DNA of 64,000 bases from Hormiphora californensis (Eukaryota > Ctenophora > Tentaculata > Cydippida > Pleurobrachiidae), in the NCBI GenBank assembly GCA_020137815.1, contig CM035350.1, positions 8,882,265-8,946,264 of the forward strand, read 5' to 3'. Below, piece by piece: positions 49,936 through 61,947 of this stretch. The translations under genes were made by a program, and so were the position numbers. The notes below the pieces were generated by a model, which made no database searches, had not been told where the DNA came from, and saw only the letters and a program-made list of their open reading frames with translations. The number at the start of each line of letters is the position of its first letter. Position 1 is the stretch's first letter.

Positions 49936-51639
49936 TAGGCCAGTCACTTTTTGCTTAATTGGTGAACTGAGACATAACAAAGGTTTTCCACTTGCATTGT
50001 ACTCCTATGGGGTCCTAGAAACACCAAAAAAATTTTTCACTCCAACCGAGGTGAAGAAAGTGCCCAAAATGGCCACGCCCTTTTTGCCTGTATTTTCAGC
50101 CTTGACCAAAAATAGCAACTTTGCTTTGGATTGGAGTAGAAACGTAAATGAGGGCACTAAAATGTGTAGAATGAGCAGCAGAATCGATTGGTACCAAGCA
50201 GAAGTCGTTATCTCATCAGGTTCGAGAGATAATTGGATAATTAGGTATGCGCATAACCGTTTTTGAGCCATATGGCTATAGCCGCTCAGGAGCGGTTTCA
50301 GAAATTTTGCTCCACAGGAGCTTGTTCAGCATATAAAAATTAGTGGGGGTAACAAATATGAAGTTTTTATCGCATAAGGTCAATGAGTTATTCAACTATG
50401 AAACCCGATAGTTGATTTATCAGTCGTTTGAAGATTTTGCACGCTCATGATAACTGCTAGCTGGGGGATTTAACACCCTGCTCGCGATTTATCAGGCCAG
50501 TGTCCTTTTTCACGCGTTTCTCTTCATTTGAATAACATGCGTGTAAAATTCTAAGTATTGAAAATGTGTGTAAACACACAGTTCTGTCAACAAAAGAAAG
50601 GGGAAACATGTCTGCAACACGTTTCAATGTTATCTCTCTCATATAAGGAGTGAAAAGAATCACATTCCATTCATTTCTCTCTCTCATTGTCTCTTTTACT
50701 GTTCAATATCTCTCACTGTGTGTATTGCCCCTAATCTTTCTCTCTCTTTCTCAAACATGTTAGGAACAGTAGACACTAAGTCTACACACATTTTCAGGGT
50801 ATCTGTTGACTATTTACCAGCAGTTCTAGTGTGTTTCACCTTGTGTTGTGTCTCTTATTTGTGTGTAATTACTATCGGGTTTCATAAAATATGAACGTTT
50901 GTTAGCCTATAGGGTTATAGGTTTAAATCACCTCCCCCTCACCCTCGGCTGGCGCCTCGGGATCGGAGTCGGGATTTAAACCAGTTTAATCGCCCTGCCG
51001 GGCGATTAAACTCCAGTTGGCTGTCCCCAGCTCGCGCTGGGAACAGCCAACTTCATAACGCGCCAGTCTACAAACGTTCATACTTCATTTAAAGATCGAA
51101 AAATGAGGGTAAAATGAAGGAAAATGAACCAAATTTCGACTTTTTACCCCCATTTTTCGATCTTTAAAGTTGAATAACTCATTGACCTTATGCAATAAAA
51201 ACTTCATATTTGTTACCCCCACTAAATTTTATATGCTGAACAAGCTCCTGTGAAGCAAAATTTCTGAAACCGCTCCTGAGCGGCTATAGCCATATGGCTC
51301 AAAAACGGTTATGCGCATACCTAATTATCCAATTATCTCTTGAACCTGATGAGATAACGACTTCTGCTTGGTACCAATCGATTCTGCTGCTCATTCTACA
51401 CATTTTAGTGCCCTCATTTACGTTTCTACTCCAATCCAAAGCAAAGTTGCTATTTTTGGTCAAGGCTGAAAATACAGGCAAAAAGGGCGTGGCCATTTTG
51501 GGCACTTTCTTCACCTCGGTTGGAGTGAAAAATTTTTTTGGTGTTTCTAGGACCCCATAGGAGTACAATACAAGTGGAAAACCTTTGTTATGTCTCAGTT
51601 CACCAAACGGCCCCAAAATGACAAAAAATGACTGGCCTA
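49936..51639. mobile_element. 1.7-kb fold-back element with TAA duplication (PIF/Harbinger-like)
   Basis: Arms 49936-50397 and about 51168-51639 are near-identical inverted copies. Both encode the same meaningless 88-residue frame. Ends are TAGGCCAGTCA... and its complement, flanked by TAA (49933-49935 and 51640-51642). A 3-bp TWA duplication is typical of PIF/Harbinger. The spacer of about 770 bp contains a second element (50890-51085) and a hairpin at 51090-51165. No transposase. Confidence 0.82.
50890..51085. mobile_element. Multi-hairpin GC-rich element, copy 2
   Basis: On the complement, the order is: outer stem ATGAACGTTTGT, CTGGCGCGTTAT, hairpin TTCCCAGCG/CGAGCTGGGG, AACTGGAGTTTAATCGCCC paired with GGGCGATTAAACTGG, TTTAAATC, GATCCCGAGGC..AGCCGAGGG, GGTTTAAACC-like closing, TATAAC, and the outer stem again. 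The layout matches the element at 33555. It is inserted in the spacer of the Harbinger-like fold-back. Confidence 0.75.
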
Positions 51640-51776
51640 TAATATCAGCTCACTCCTCCTCATGCACCCTCTCTCTTTTCTCTCTGTGTGTTTCCTCTTT
51701 CTCTCACTCTTTCTCTCTATCTCCCTCTCTTTCTTTATCTCTCTCACTCTCTCTCTGTACCTCACTCTCTCTCTGA

Positions 51777-53457
51777 TTACCAGGAACTACTCTCGGCAGG
51801 GTTATAAGCGGCAGTGGCAGGATTATTCTGCAAATTATTGTTCCCTCCTGCTCCTCCGGGGGTTGCGAGTTTCCTTCTGGGTGTGGCAGGCATGGCTGAT
51901 GCATTTCCTCGGCCGGGGTCCTGGTAGTTTCCAAAGGCCTGCACACAACATTGTAACATGTACTCAGCAAGGTGGCACTGGACGTTGGTTCCCTCAATTA
52001 CTATCAATCGCTCCCCCTGACACGCTGAGTCAAAGTCACCTGGAGCGGTGAGAGGAACCTTTGAGCAGGGAAAATAGAAAACAAAATGGCGTTTGAAAAA
52101 AGTTGAAAAAAGTTAGGGAACGGAAAATGAAAAGTAAGACAAAAAAGAGAAGAAGAAATTGAATAGGAAAAATAATGCCAAACACTAACCAATCTTGAAT
52201 TTTAGCTCCGGAAGCTCCCCTCACTTCCTTGATCCTAGCTCCCTTATCTCCGATGATACTGCCAGCCAGATGGTTCTCCAGGGTGACCTCCTTCACTCCA
52301 GGAACCTCAGGGTCCATACCGTGGTACTGGGTGAAGGGGTACTTGCATACAAACTTGCCTAACAGCGAGCCAGCGCTGCAAAGGGCCGCCTCCTGTGCGG
52401 ATCCGTCCATTCTGTGGAATCAGGGGAAGAGTTAGTCGGGGAAGGGGAGAGAGTTAACCGGGGAGTGGGGAGAGTTAGTCGGGGAGGGGGAGTTAACCGG
52501 GGAGTGGGGAAGTAAGGGGGAGAGTTAGTCAGGGAGGGGGAGAGTTAGTCGGGGAGGGGGAGAGTTAACCGGGGGTGGGGAAGTAAGGGGGAGAGGTAGA
52601 CGGGGAGGGAGGGAGAGTTATTCGAGGGGCTCCACAACTATATCATGTAGAAGATGGAGATGTGAATGGAAGAAACTTTATCTTGTTCAGACTCAGCCTG
52701 GTGCATGAGTTGAAAGTGGAAAAGTTTTAAAAAACTCACCCTCCTGAATTCCCCCCAAAGTTTTGTCCTTGATCGTTTTGTTGCTGCATCTGGCCCGGGT
52801 ACCCAGAATTGTAGTCCATGTACGGGGTGTTACTGGCCCTCTGGAACTGGCCCCACCCTCCCGTACCGGAGGTGTAGTCAGATGGCGGCTTGTTGGAATG
52901 CTGGTTTTGTTTGTTTTTGTAGAACTGAGGTTCACCGCTCGGTTCTTGGTAACCTCCCGCGTTAGGGTCCCGGGGGTATTGCATACCGTCCGCGGGGTTG
53001 AACATCTTGTACGGTTTGTGATCCTGTTCTACTGTCTCTGGAGGGGCGGAGGGGGGGTGTGAGCTAACAATGGACATAATTAGTTCTCACTCTCCAAGTT
53101 AGGCCGGATTTAACAGGATTAGACAATTGAAAAAGTGGGAGGAATGCTGGGAGGTGCTAAACACACCCACACACACAAACCCAACAAACAAGTTACCAAA
53201 TAGCATTTTCATGCACTGAATGATGTTCTCCTTTTGTCCTTTGATCAGCAACACCCGCTCATCACTGTTCTGCAGTTTCTGGGGGAAAGCTTTCACGAAC
53301 ACACTGCTCTTAGTTCTGAATTCGTTGATATTGGAGCCTCCTTTGCCGATGATGGAGCCCATACAGTTGCCAGAGAAGAGGACACATAACTCGGGCTCAT
53401 TGGAGTTGTTGAACTGGCTTAGACCCTACAGAGTGAGATGTGTATACAAAGTAGAAG

Positions 53458-53544
<87 letters not shown>

Positions 53545-54303
53545 GAGTCCACGTTTAGAATATCAGAAGAGGCAACGTGAGAAAGAGAGACAGAGAGGGA
53601 GAGAGAAAGACTAGAGAGTTAGCTCACACCTACCTCATCTATGAGTGGTATAAGTTGAGAGAAGATGGGTTCAATATCATCGTGTCCACAGTCCACTTGG
53701 ATAACTCTGGCGGTGGGGAGAGAAATAAGGAGGGGTGGAACAACTTATCAAGACAAATAACAGACAGAACACTGACAGACGGAAACCAAAGCGAGAGAGA
53801 GTCTAATAGAGAGATACTGGTGCAGTGGGGGCGGCGGTTTTCAGTTTTTACCTCTCCTCTGGGTTAGGGCAATCAGGGGTTGATTTAACTTCTATGGAAG
53901 CCTTGAAGAGGGAGAAAGGTTTCGGTGAAGAGTGGGTTAGCTTGGGTTGTGGTAATCGGATCGAGGTGGTAATATCGGTCAGGAGGAGGGTCATGGGACT
54001 GATCGGGTCACCTAAAAAGAGGGGGGTTAACTTACCATGGGAGAAATCTGACGGAGGTTTTTGATGTTCTCTCCTCCCTTTCCAATCACCCCTCCCGCTA
54101 TCTGAAAGGAAGAGTTGATTAGATGGGGCTGGGGGGTAGTTGGATGAGAAGAAAAGTATCTTGAAATTATCAATTCTCTAGACACCCACCTTGTTAGGTA
54201 CTAGGCATCTGATAAGGAGCGGTTGGGCAACTTTGGTTCTCTTCTCCGGCTTCACGTCATCGAAACCGAGACCATCAATAGCCCGTTTCTCAGAGGACAT
54301 CAT
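51777..54303 (-). CDS. hnRNP K-like protein with three KH domains
   Basis: Exons: 54303-54190, 54101-54036, 53901-53852, 53706-53634, 53425-53197, 53037-52740, 52411-52190 and a terminal exon ending at 51777. The start is MMSSEKRAIDGLGFDDVKPE, right after a TCTAG acceptor, so a 5' UTR intron is likely. KH 1 is spread over four exons (LLIRCLVPNK, AGGVIGKGGENIKNLRQ, ASIEVKSTPDCPNPEE, RVIQVDCGHDDIEPIFSQL). KH 2: LCVLFSGNCMGSIIGKGGSN. Between KH 2 and KH 3 is a Gln/Asn/Tyr/Gly-rich linker. KH 3: EVTLENHLAGSIIGDKGARI, where GDKG replaces GKGG, then ERLIVIEGTNVQCHLAEYM. KH positions match hnRNP K. The last splice junction (52190 to about 51990) is not resolved in phase. Roles in the family: mRNA processing and transcription. 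Confidence 0.87.
53460..53540. repeat. (GA)n microsatellite in hnRNP K-like intron
   Basis: About 40 uninterrupted GA dinucleotides. Confidence 0.95.
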
Positions 54304-54309
54304 CTAGAC

Positions 54310-56465
54310 ACTAGAAACAGGGGAGCGGGTTAGAAAAACAAAGTGCTAGAAGGTCTAGTTTCCTGCAAGTTAAGAGATGTGACAATGTCAAGATCGGAAA
54401 ATGTGACAAGCTGCAACAGTAGACTCATTTCAAACAAGAGGGGCTTGTTTTGTTTAGGAGAGGGTTGAACAAGGCAAAGACAGCCGGAACAGAAGTGGAA
54501 GAGATGGTGTTGGAGACGCGGGATAGGGCTGAGCAGCAAAGTGAAATGGTGAGGGGGACGCGCACAATGCTGCGAACACCCAACTTTGCACTGTTCTCCA
54601 TGCAATGTCTGCTAGTCGTGTGTGCGCTACTTGCTAATTTGTCCCACATCAGAGACACACTGGTGGCGTGGGACGTCTCTGTGCTCCAGATAATTCGTAC
54701 ACCCGCACCCGATTTTGCTGAAATGTTTGAGAATTTAGTGATGAAATCGACACAATAAAACAACGGTAAAAAAGCAAATTCAATAGAGAATACAATTCAG
54801 ACTCCAATATCAAAAACACATACACTCATAAAAATCACCCTATCCAATAACTTTCGAATGCAAAATAAATAATCTGCAGCTAACTCTGTCACCTAGAACT
54901 AAGTTTATTCTTGTAAATGTGCCAAATTCTGGATGTCAGATTCAGTCAAGTTTCAGATAGATGTAGTGTTCAAAACGCCATGAGAACCGAAAATTGTAAA
55001 TACTGTACAACGTACTTCCGACTGTACCCGGAAGTACTTTGTAGTGTACTACGGTCAGTACAATGCCTCAGTGTACTCATTGTCAATGAGGCCTAATGAG
55101 GCAAAGGTTTTGTTTCAATATGTGCATGAAATATGTTCATATTATATCAGGTTCCATAGCTGATTATTTCATTGGAATAGAGAAATTAGGCACCAATAAT
55201 CATTAGCAGGTTCTCATACAAAGCACTCGCATTTATTTTAACCGGGTTTTACATCCATGGGAAAACAGTGGCTTCTGAAATTTCAAAATGATAATAATGT
55301 GTTAATTAGCAGTGGTACAATTTCCAATTTGCCACAAAGACAAATAGTGAAGCACCGCTGATAATTAGGCCTCAGGGCATGTCATGGGCCCCATGTCACA
55401 ATTCACCATGACAACCTTCCCACGAGAAAAAAATGTTTCCCACCGGCCACCCTAAAATTGTTAGCGAACTTCTTGTGTTGAAATTATCAACTAGACCTAG
55501 AACCTGATATTTAGAGGTGTTCAACAATTAATTAATTGGTGGCCACTGCAATTATGTTCTGGTAACACAATACTGTTAAACATTACCATGGGCTCATTAG
55601 GAGTTAGCACACGATTGAAATTGTACATTTAAATTAACACGCCACGCGTTATTGTACTTCTAGGTTTTCTCGTGGCATTTTGAATTTTGAAACTAAGCTG
55701 AATCTGATCTCTAGAATTCCAGTCAATGGGATTATAATGTAATCAATAACACTCCTCTCTCCAAAGTCTGAGAGACGCCAGTACCAGGAGGTGTACCTAT
55801 CCTGGAGAAATGTTAAAAGGGAGAGGTGTTATGGCAAAAACTGGCACTGAATTTCGATATCTACAAGTTACAAGCAGTCAGTTGTAATGTGGTCGAGACT
55901 CCAGAAACCAAGGAGTATTGACCAGACCAATAGGAAACCTATTTTTAGGCAAACTGCAGCCAGTTTTAATGTAGTTGAGAAACGGGTTTTCAGAAAACAG
56001 AGAGTTTTAATCAATCCAATATAAAACCTAATTAGGCCTAATTTTCTTCCATACAGATGGTAGCCAATTGGGCCGGGGTTCATCATATTTTCAGAGTACA
56101 GAGAGGTGGGAAAGATGCTGTAGCTGTAATGTTTTGAATATTTATTGAAGTGTCATAATTTATTCAGGAGAATCATCGAATGACATTATTCTACTGCAAA
56201 TATAAATGACTTAGACGATAGGACCCAAAGTAACAGCTGCCGTCTGGCCTGTCACGATTGAAATTTTTCGGTACCCCAATAATCATAATCACTACGCAAG
56301 TAAATTTTAACGATCAATTCATACATAAAATCTAGCCCTAATCTATTCTATCCGGTCACATGTACGTTAAGGGACCAAACCTTATCAAAACTATTAAACA
56401 GCCCTAACTCTGGCTTTGAGAAATTTCTGACATTGCTCCACCCATGAAAAAGCAGGCCGGCTAGG
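54310..56465. other. Intergenic, no gene recognised
   Basis: About 2.1 kb of AT-rich sequence upstream of the hnRNP K-like gene. Small open frames near 54425-54763 overlap on both strands without domains. It includes a short palindrome CCGGAAGTACTT..AAGTACTTCCGG-like motif near 55015. Confidence 0.45.
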
Positions 56466-56479
56466 ATAAATCCAGTGCC

Positions 56480-57541
56480 GGGGGTGCTAATATCCCTTTA
56501 AATAACGTTCAGCAACGGTCCTTCCGGTACAGATTTCTCTGCAGCGTAGCCAGGCGCCACCCCACAACATACACACTCGTGTTGCTTTCGGGTCTCTCAT
56601 GAGAGCCCCTACCAATCATAGCTTGGTGGATAGGGTGCTCCAAACGCCCCATGATTTTTAAAATTTTTGATTCAAGAGCTGATCTTTTGTCCAAGTGTGA
56701 CAAATGACCTCAAATGAAAAAGTACAAAATTTTTTTGAAATCGGACTTAATTTGGACTAATCGCATAATTAATTATGATTTTACCTGTTGCGCGAGCAAA
56801 ATGACCGTTTAAGTGACTTCCGGGAAGTTTTGGCGTTTTTCTTCAACAGTATCCGATCCGGAATGGCCATGTTGTTTATGACTTATGAAGCAACATATGG
56901 TCTAAAATGCTTAGTTTTGGAGTTATGGGCGAATTAGTGAATTATGACGTCACGCGTGTGTATCAAGATGGGTTTGCTGATTGGGGCTAATTGGGTGGAC
57001 CAAATTGATTTTCGACAAAAGGATCCGCTCCAAAATGACTATGTTTATCTATCACTGAAGCAACATATGGTCTAAAATGCTTAGTTTTGGCGCTACGGGC
57101 GATTTTATGCCCAGTAAGCTACATGTCACGTGACTAAGTTATCAAACAGAAAATCGCTCCTAGCTCCAAAACTAAGCATTTTAGACCACATGTTGCTTCA
57201 TAAGTCATAAACAACATGGCCATTCCGGATCGGATACTGTTGAAGAAAAACGCCAAAACTTCCCGGAAGTCAATTAAACGGTCATTTTGCTCGCGCAACA
57301 GGTAAAATCATAATTAATTATGCGATTAGTCCAAATTAAGTCCGATTTCAAAAAAATTTTGTACTTTTTCATTTGAGGTCATTTGTAACACTTGGACAAA
57401 AGATCAGCTAATTTAAAAATTTTCGGGGCGTTTGGAGCACCCTATTGGTGGACTAGACGACATGCACTAGACCTGAGACCAGGATCGAACCCTGGACCTA
57501 ATGCATGGGAGGCGAGTGTACTGGCCACTACACCACCCATG
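56480..57541 (-). mobile_element. tRNA-derived SINE split by a hAT-type element
   Basis: Reading minus from 57541, the head resembles a tRNA-Gly: A box TGGTGTAGTGG, anticodon arm CTCGCCTCCCATGC, B box GGTTCGATCC. The body continues CTAGTCCACCAA to 57445. After the inserted element it resumes at 56622 with GCTATGATTGGTAGGGGCTC and continues towards about 56480. The tRNA part would not fold as a working tRNA because the acceptor stem does not close. The left limit is approximate. Confidence 0.65.
56631..57444. mobile_element. 814-bp hAT-type fold-back MITE with perfect 8-bp duplication
   Basis: Terminal repeats start TAGGGTGCTCCAAACGCCCC and are mirrored at the right end. Flanking TTGGTGGA is present exactly at 56623-56630 and 57445-57452. 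An 8-bp duplication and a YAGGGTG start are hAT hallmarks. The arms extend inward several hundred bases (for example TGACTTCCGGGAAGT, CGATCCGGAATGGCCATG and their complements). There is no transposase. Confidence 0.9.
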
Positions 57542-57544
57542 AAG

Positions 57545-58475
57545 AGGATTGAAATTTTGAGATGAGGAAGAACTCGACATAATCTTCCTAATAGCTTTAA
57601 AGTTTCAAGTCTCATCAGGCCTCAGGGGGTGGATCAATGACTGTGTGAAATTGCACAAAATTGAAATGAGGGCTATTTTGGACTAAATTTGACTAAAGAG
57701 GGGTCGTAGAGAGAAGACTGGAAGCTAGGAGGATGAGAGCACAAGACAGTATGGGTGGCCAATATGACGGAGCCCTACTGTCACTTACATAGGCCAGGCA
57801 CACGCTTTCCTCCGAGAGCAGAAAAGCCGAAGCGGCGAGTTTGAAAACTTGGACGTTTTAAAAAAATCCCGAACCAGAATTTTTTTTTGCTATTCAGGTC
57901 TGCGCGCGCCGCATTGATGTTTTACAGACTTTGCGCCTCACGGTGAAAACCATTCGACAGGCGCATTGTTTGATGTGAGTGATGGTTGATTAAACCAACC
58001 CGACCTATCACGTGTACGAGCTGCTATTACATGGCAAACAAGCACGTTATTGACGTCATTGAGGGCATGTGATGAGCACGTCAATCATGCACGTGATCTG
58101 CGAGGCGCGCTGTTTACTGCCCGCTGCACAACATGAACTTTTGTATAACCAAAGTATGCTCGCGCGTTACGTCAAGTCGGTACACACACGGAGGCGGTGT
58201 ACTGAGAGAATATTGCACACGCACATTCGGGACACGGCATCCGTCTTTGCTTTCTCAAACAGGTCATAGCAACACCATATATACATATCTTGGGTGGTAC
58301 TGAAACGAAATTAACAAAATAGCATTTTTTTTACTTCTCTACATTTACAACTCCCTTGCATTGTCCCTGGCGCTGTGCCATATTAAAATAAGATGTCCCA
58401 TCCAAACCCTGATCAGAAATCACCGGAGACTAAACCGAGAAACATGCAACAATCATAACATGAAGATATACACGT
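57545..58475. other. Intergenic downstream of BSDC1
   Basis: No exon recognised. Small frames (58069-58269) have no domain or splice partner. Confidence 0.4.
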
Positions 58476-58480
58476 TGTGT

Positions 58481-61400
58481 TCATTCCCAATCCTCCCAAT
58501 CGTCCTAGTGGGGAAATAAGGGTTAGTCAACTACTAATGACAAACAAATTAAGTAAGCTAGGTAAGAAAAACGATGACGTCACAAGTGTGTGACTAACAT
58601 TATCTGGCGATTCTTCAAGCTGTATGTGTTCGATCATCTGGTCCAGTTCCCGCTCAAAATCTTGGTCACAACTCGCAATATCTGCAGGGAGGGGAGTAGT
58701 ATTGGTTTCTGCAACAGTAGTTCCATTGTCTGTCTGTCTGTCACCCTTCTTGTCACATAATATCTCCTTACCCTTCTCTTTTATCATTTCATAAGAGTCT
58801 TCTGAAGACAGATCAGCCTTGATACTGTTCTCTCCAACTGCTGCTGCAGTGCTTTGTTCTGATACCATCTTCTCGGCCGTGCTCTCACTACTACACGATA
58901 CCTCCTCCTCTGCTACAGGTTCCTGTGGTGCTGGTGGTAGTGGGGTAGTAGACGGTTCTGATGCTGCTTGTTCCAAACTTTCCTCCGTTGAGAGTTCCCT
59001 TTCGAATTCTGGCTCCACCACTGTAGCAGTAGCAGTAGGAGGGGTAGATGTTGGTGGTTCTTCCTTGCTCTCTTCTATCATTTTCTCATCTATCTTTTCT
59101 TCTTCTATCTTTTCTTCCTCTTCTATCTTTTCCTCTTCTTCCTCTTCCTCATCATCACTCCATTTCAATTCATCCTCTTCCTCTCCCCTGGCCTCTGCTC
59201 TACTCAACAGCTCCTCGTGCTTCTCTTTCTCCTGGGAGGGAGTACTCAGTAGTAGAATAGTGAATAGTGAGGTGTTGAGACTTGAGAATAGTGAATAGTG
59301 AGGTGTTGAGACTTGAGAATAGTGAATATACCGGCTGGTGATAAAGTTATAATTTGGTTCTGGGTAAAGAGACCCAAGTGAGGCACCTAATGAGAACACT
59401 ATGAAAACTATGACAACTCACAAGATTAAAAAGGTGTGTCCGATAGTAGTAAACCCGCCAAAAAGTTCCATAACTCAGATGGGCAGGGACCAGGGTAGAG
59501 TGGGTCTGTCTGAGGGCATCATCAACAACCAATATCTCCCCTATCTCGTGGGTATGGGACTCCAAAACAAATCCCTCACTCCACTCCGTGAAATGGGCAT
59601 CTGGGAGGTGGGATTATTCAGTGCTACATACCTTCGGGGAATATTATAGTCCACCAGTTCTAAGTTCTAGTTCTAGTTGTAGTTTTAGTAACATAAAAAG
59701 AGATGGACTAGATGGCAAAGTCAGATTAAGATTCTTTGGACTACCTGCGGTATGTTGAGTATATGTTTCGGGGGACGTCTGGATAGCTGCCAATCGATCC
59801 TCCCCAAACCGTGACAAGTACTGGACTGTCTGGGGCTCTGGTGCTAAATACTCAGAGACATTTCCCAGCATTGTAGTTACAGAGTCTGTTAGGCCCCCAA
59901 ACTGGGCATATGGCTGAGGGGGTAAAGATTGGGGGGGGGGGGGTTCAACCTAAAAATTTCCATTTCCATTTGCCAAAATCCGGGTATCGAGGGAAATTTT
60001 TAGAAATTTTTAGAAATTTTTAGAATTTTTTAGAAATTTTTAGAAGTTTTTAGTCTTAAAAATTTCCAAAAATTTCTAAAAATTTCCAAAAATTTCCATT
60101 AATTTCTAAAAATTTCTAAAAATTTCCAAAAATTTCCATTGACCAAGAAAAGAAAAATTAACAAAAACATGAAAATATACAAAAACAGTTGTCGCAGAAC
60201 TGGTTCCTTTTTCTTACCTCTTGTGAGCACTGAGCATCAATAAATCATTTAATAATAGGTCAAAAACATCGAAATCATATATTTTTTGACATAGATTCAT
60301 TGGCCAACTAAGGCCAACTAAGGGCGTCTCGAAAACTTATTGAAAAGTAAGTTACCAAATAGCACAAGATACAGGATGTTCATTTTGGATCTTTTATCTT
60401 TACAAGCGTTGGGCTTCACCCAGAAGAAAGTTGACAAAATTAGGTCATGAAACTTCATACTTGGACTATTCCATACCCTCATTCAAGGTTCCTGGTGGTT
60501 TTGGAGCTCTACCACTTTCAAATTTCTTTTGGGTGAAGCCCAACGCTTGTAAAGATCCAAAATGAACACCCTGTACCTTACATTCCTTCGGACGGAATGC
60601 CTAATACCGTAGTAGATCGGGTTTCTTAGCATACAATATAGAAACTTAAAACTTTAAACTCGTTTTTAAGCTAGATCACTGTAGATCATGGATGTAGCGT
60701 GTATAACTAACTTACTGTTGAGAACATGCAAAGATTACCTGTCATTAGCTTGGAATTGGGTTACCGCTAAACTTCTAAAAACTTCTAAAAACTTCTAAAA
60801 ACTTCTAAAAACTTCTAAAAATTTCTAAAAATTTCTAAAAATTTCCATTTCCTAAAAACTTCCAAAAATTTCCATTGTCCATAAATTTCTAAAAAATTCT
60901 AAAAATTTCTAAAAATTTCCAAAAAATTCTAAAAATTTCCAAAAAATTCCAAAAATTTCTAAAAATTTCCAATATAAAATTTCCATTTGCCAAAAAAGTG
61001 GGTATCAATGGAAATTTTTAGGGTTGAACCCCCCCCCCCCCAAGATTAGAAACATACATACAGAGAAACATTACTGCAGAACGAGAGAGACATAAAGACA
61101 GACAGAAAACAGACAACGAACCTGTAACTTGTGTTTGAGAGCTGAGGCACTGGGACCAAGGACATCTTGCTTGAGAGATGTAGCCACCTCACTCATATCG
61201 TTTGAAGTGAACTCATATACATTGGAGCCCTGTAGGAGTTATGAATATAATCATAAATAATGTGGAGAGGGGGAGAGAGAAGGGGAGAGAGAGAGAGGTA
61301 GAGGGAGGGAGAGAAAAAAAAGGGAGAATGGCTACCAGCCGAGAAAAGAATAGTGTCGGGTGTCCATTAGTATTTTATTACTCTGCATTTTAGTCGAGAA

Positions 61401-61615
61401 GGTTCGTATATATTTAATATGCTATCGCAACATACTCGAATGAGGGATATTGCTTGAGGGGTATGGCGAGGGGGGGGGGGGGTGAATAATTATAATTATC
61501 TTACCGTTTCCTTTGCCTTGTTCCATAATGATCCCACAGCAGAGAACCCAGAGGAGCTCCACCAGCCTCCTCCCCCGCTGCTGCTACCACCCTGCTCTTC
61601 TGCCTCTGAACCCAT
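58481..61615 (-). CDS. BSDC1: BSD domain-containing protein 1
   Basis: Exons 61615-61505, 61229-61122, 59913-59745, 59600-59422, 59231-58599 and 58504-58481 all join in phase. The start reads MGSEAEEQGGSSSGGGGWW. Residues SLWNKAKET and the next exon match the N-terminal helices of BSDC1. The BSD domain (about 130-190) shows FTEWSEGFVL, RQTHSTLVPAHLSYGTFWRV and YYYRTHLF, with the conserved FW pair. A long acidic E/D, Ser/Thr tail follows, with DFERELDQMIEHI near the end. The last exon is only eight codons and ends DDWEDWE, the same ending style as human EDWE. Function in animals is poorly known. The 1.2-kb intron between 61121 and 59914 hosts a large inverted-repeat element. Confidence 0.92.
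59932..61043. mobile_element. 1.1-kb inverted-repeat element with TTTCTAAAAA arrays, inside BSDC1 intron
   Basis: Left end: G run then TTCAACCTAAAAATTTCCAT. Right end: the complement, closing in a C run. Next to each end are arrays of a 10-bp unit (AAATTTCTAA / TTAGAAATTT). The centre contains a second MITE (60372-60573). The G-run head resembles the elements at 4025 and 5738. Confidence 0.8.
60372..60573. mobile_element. 202-bp MITE nested in the BSDC1-intron element
   Basis: Inverted ends CAGGATGTTCATTTTGGATC and the complement of GATCCAAAATGAACACCCTG are flanked by TA on both sides. The arms also pair TTACAAGCGTTGGGCTTCAC with its complement. Confidence 0.85.
61240..61500. repeat. GA-rich tract and G run in the first BSDC1 intron
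   Basis: GAGAGAGAGGTAGAGGGAGG-type sequence at 61265-61320 and a 12-base G run near 61470. Otherwise unique intron. Confidence 0.8.
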
Positions 61616-61947
61616 CCACCATACTACATATGGAACTAACGACAAGGTGGGTTAGCAACAAAACTAAAGACGCAGTGCGAGGGGCAAGTAAAATAGTGAT
61701 GGGTTCCCCCTCACATTAGATTTGGAGCACAAAATATAGAAGAAATCATGGTACGTGGGGTAGAAATTACAATCGTATTGCGGTGGGGGAGAGGCTATTA
61801 ACACACGCTAGAATTTCTAGAATTCACAATCAGGCTCTTTGAAGCATTAACCCACAATACAAAACATATAACGCATGGAAATAAACAGAACAATAGCACT
61901 AGAACTACAAACAATTTCACCCAATAAAAAACACGAAAACTCCTACT

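Noticed and set aside
50005-50271. An 88-residue protein also encoded at 51294-51560
   Set aside because: The identical pair only reflects the arms of the inverted-repeat element. There is no domain and no conserved start context.
57470-57541. A functional tRNA-Gly gene
   Set aside because: A and B boxes and the anticodon region are recognisable, but the acceptor stem does not pair and the sequence runs on into a SINE body.
58819-59298. A + strand Ser-rich protein
   Set aside because: Antisense of the acidic BSDC1 exon; the minus frame matches the family and splices in phase.
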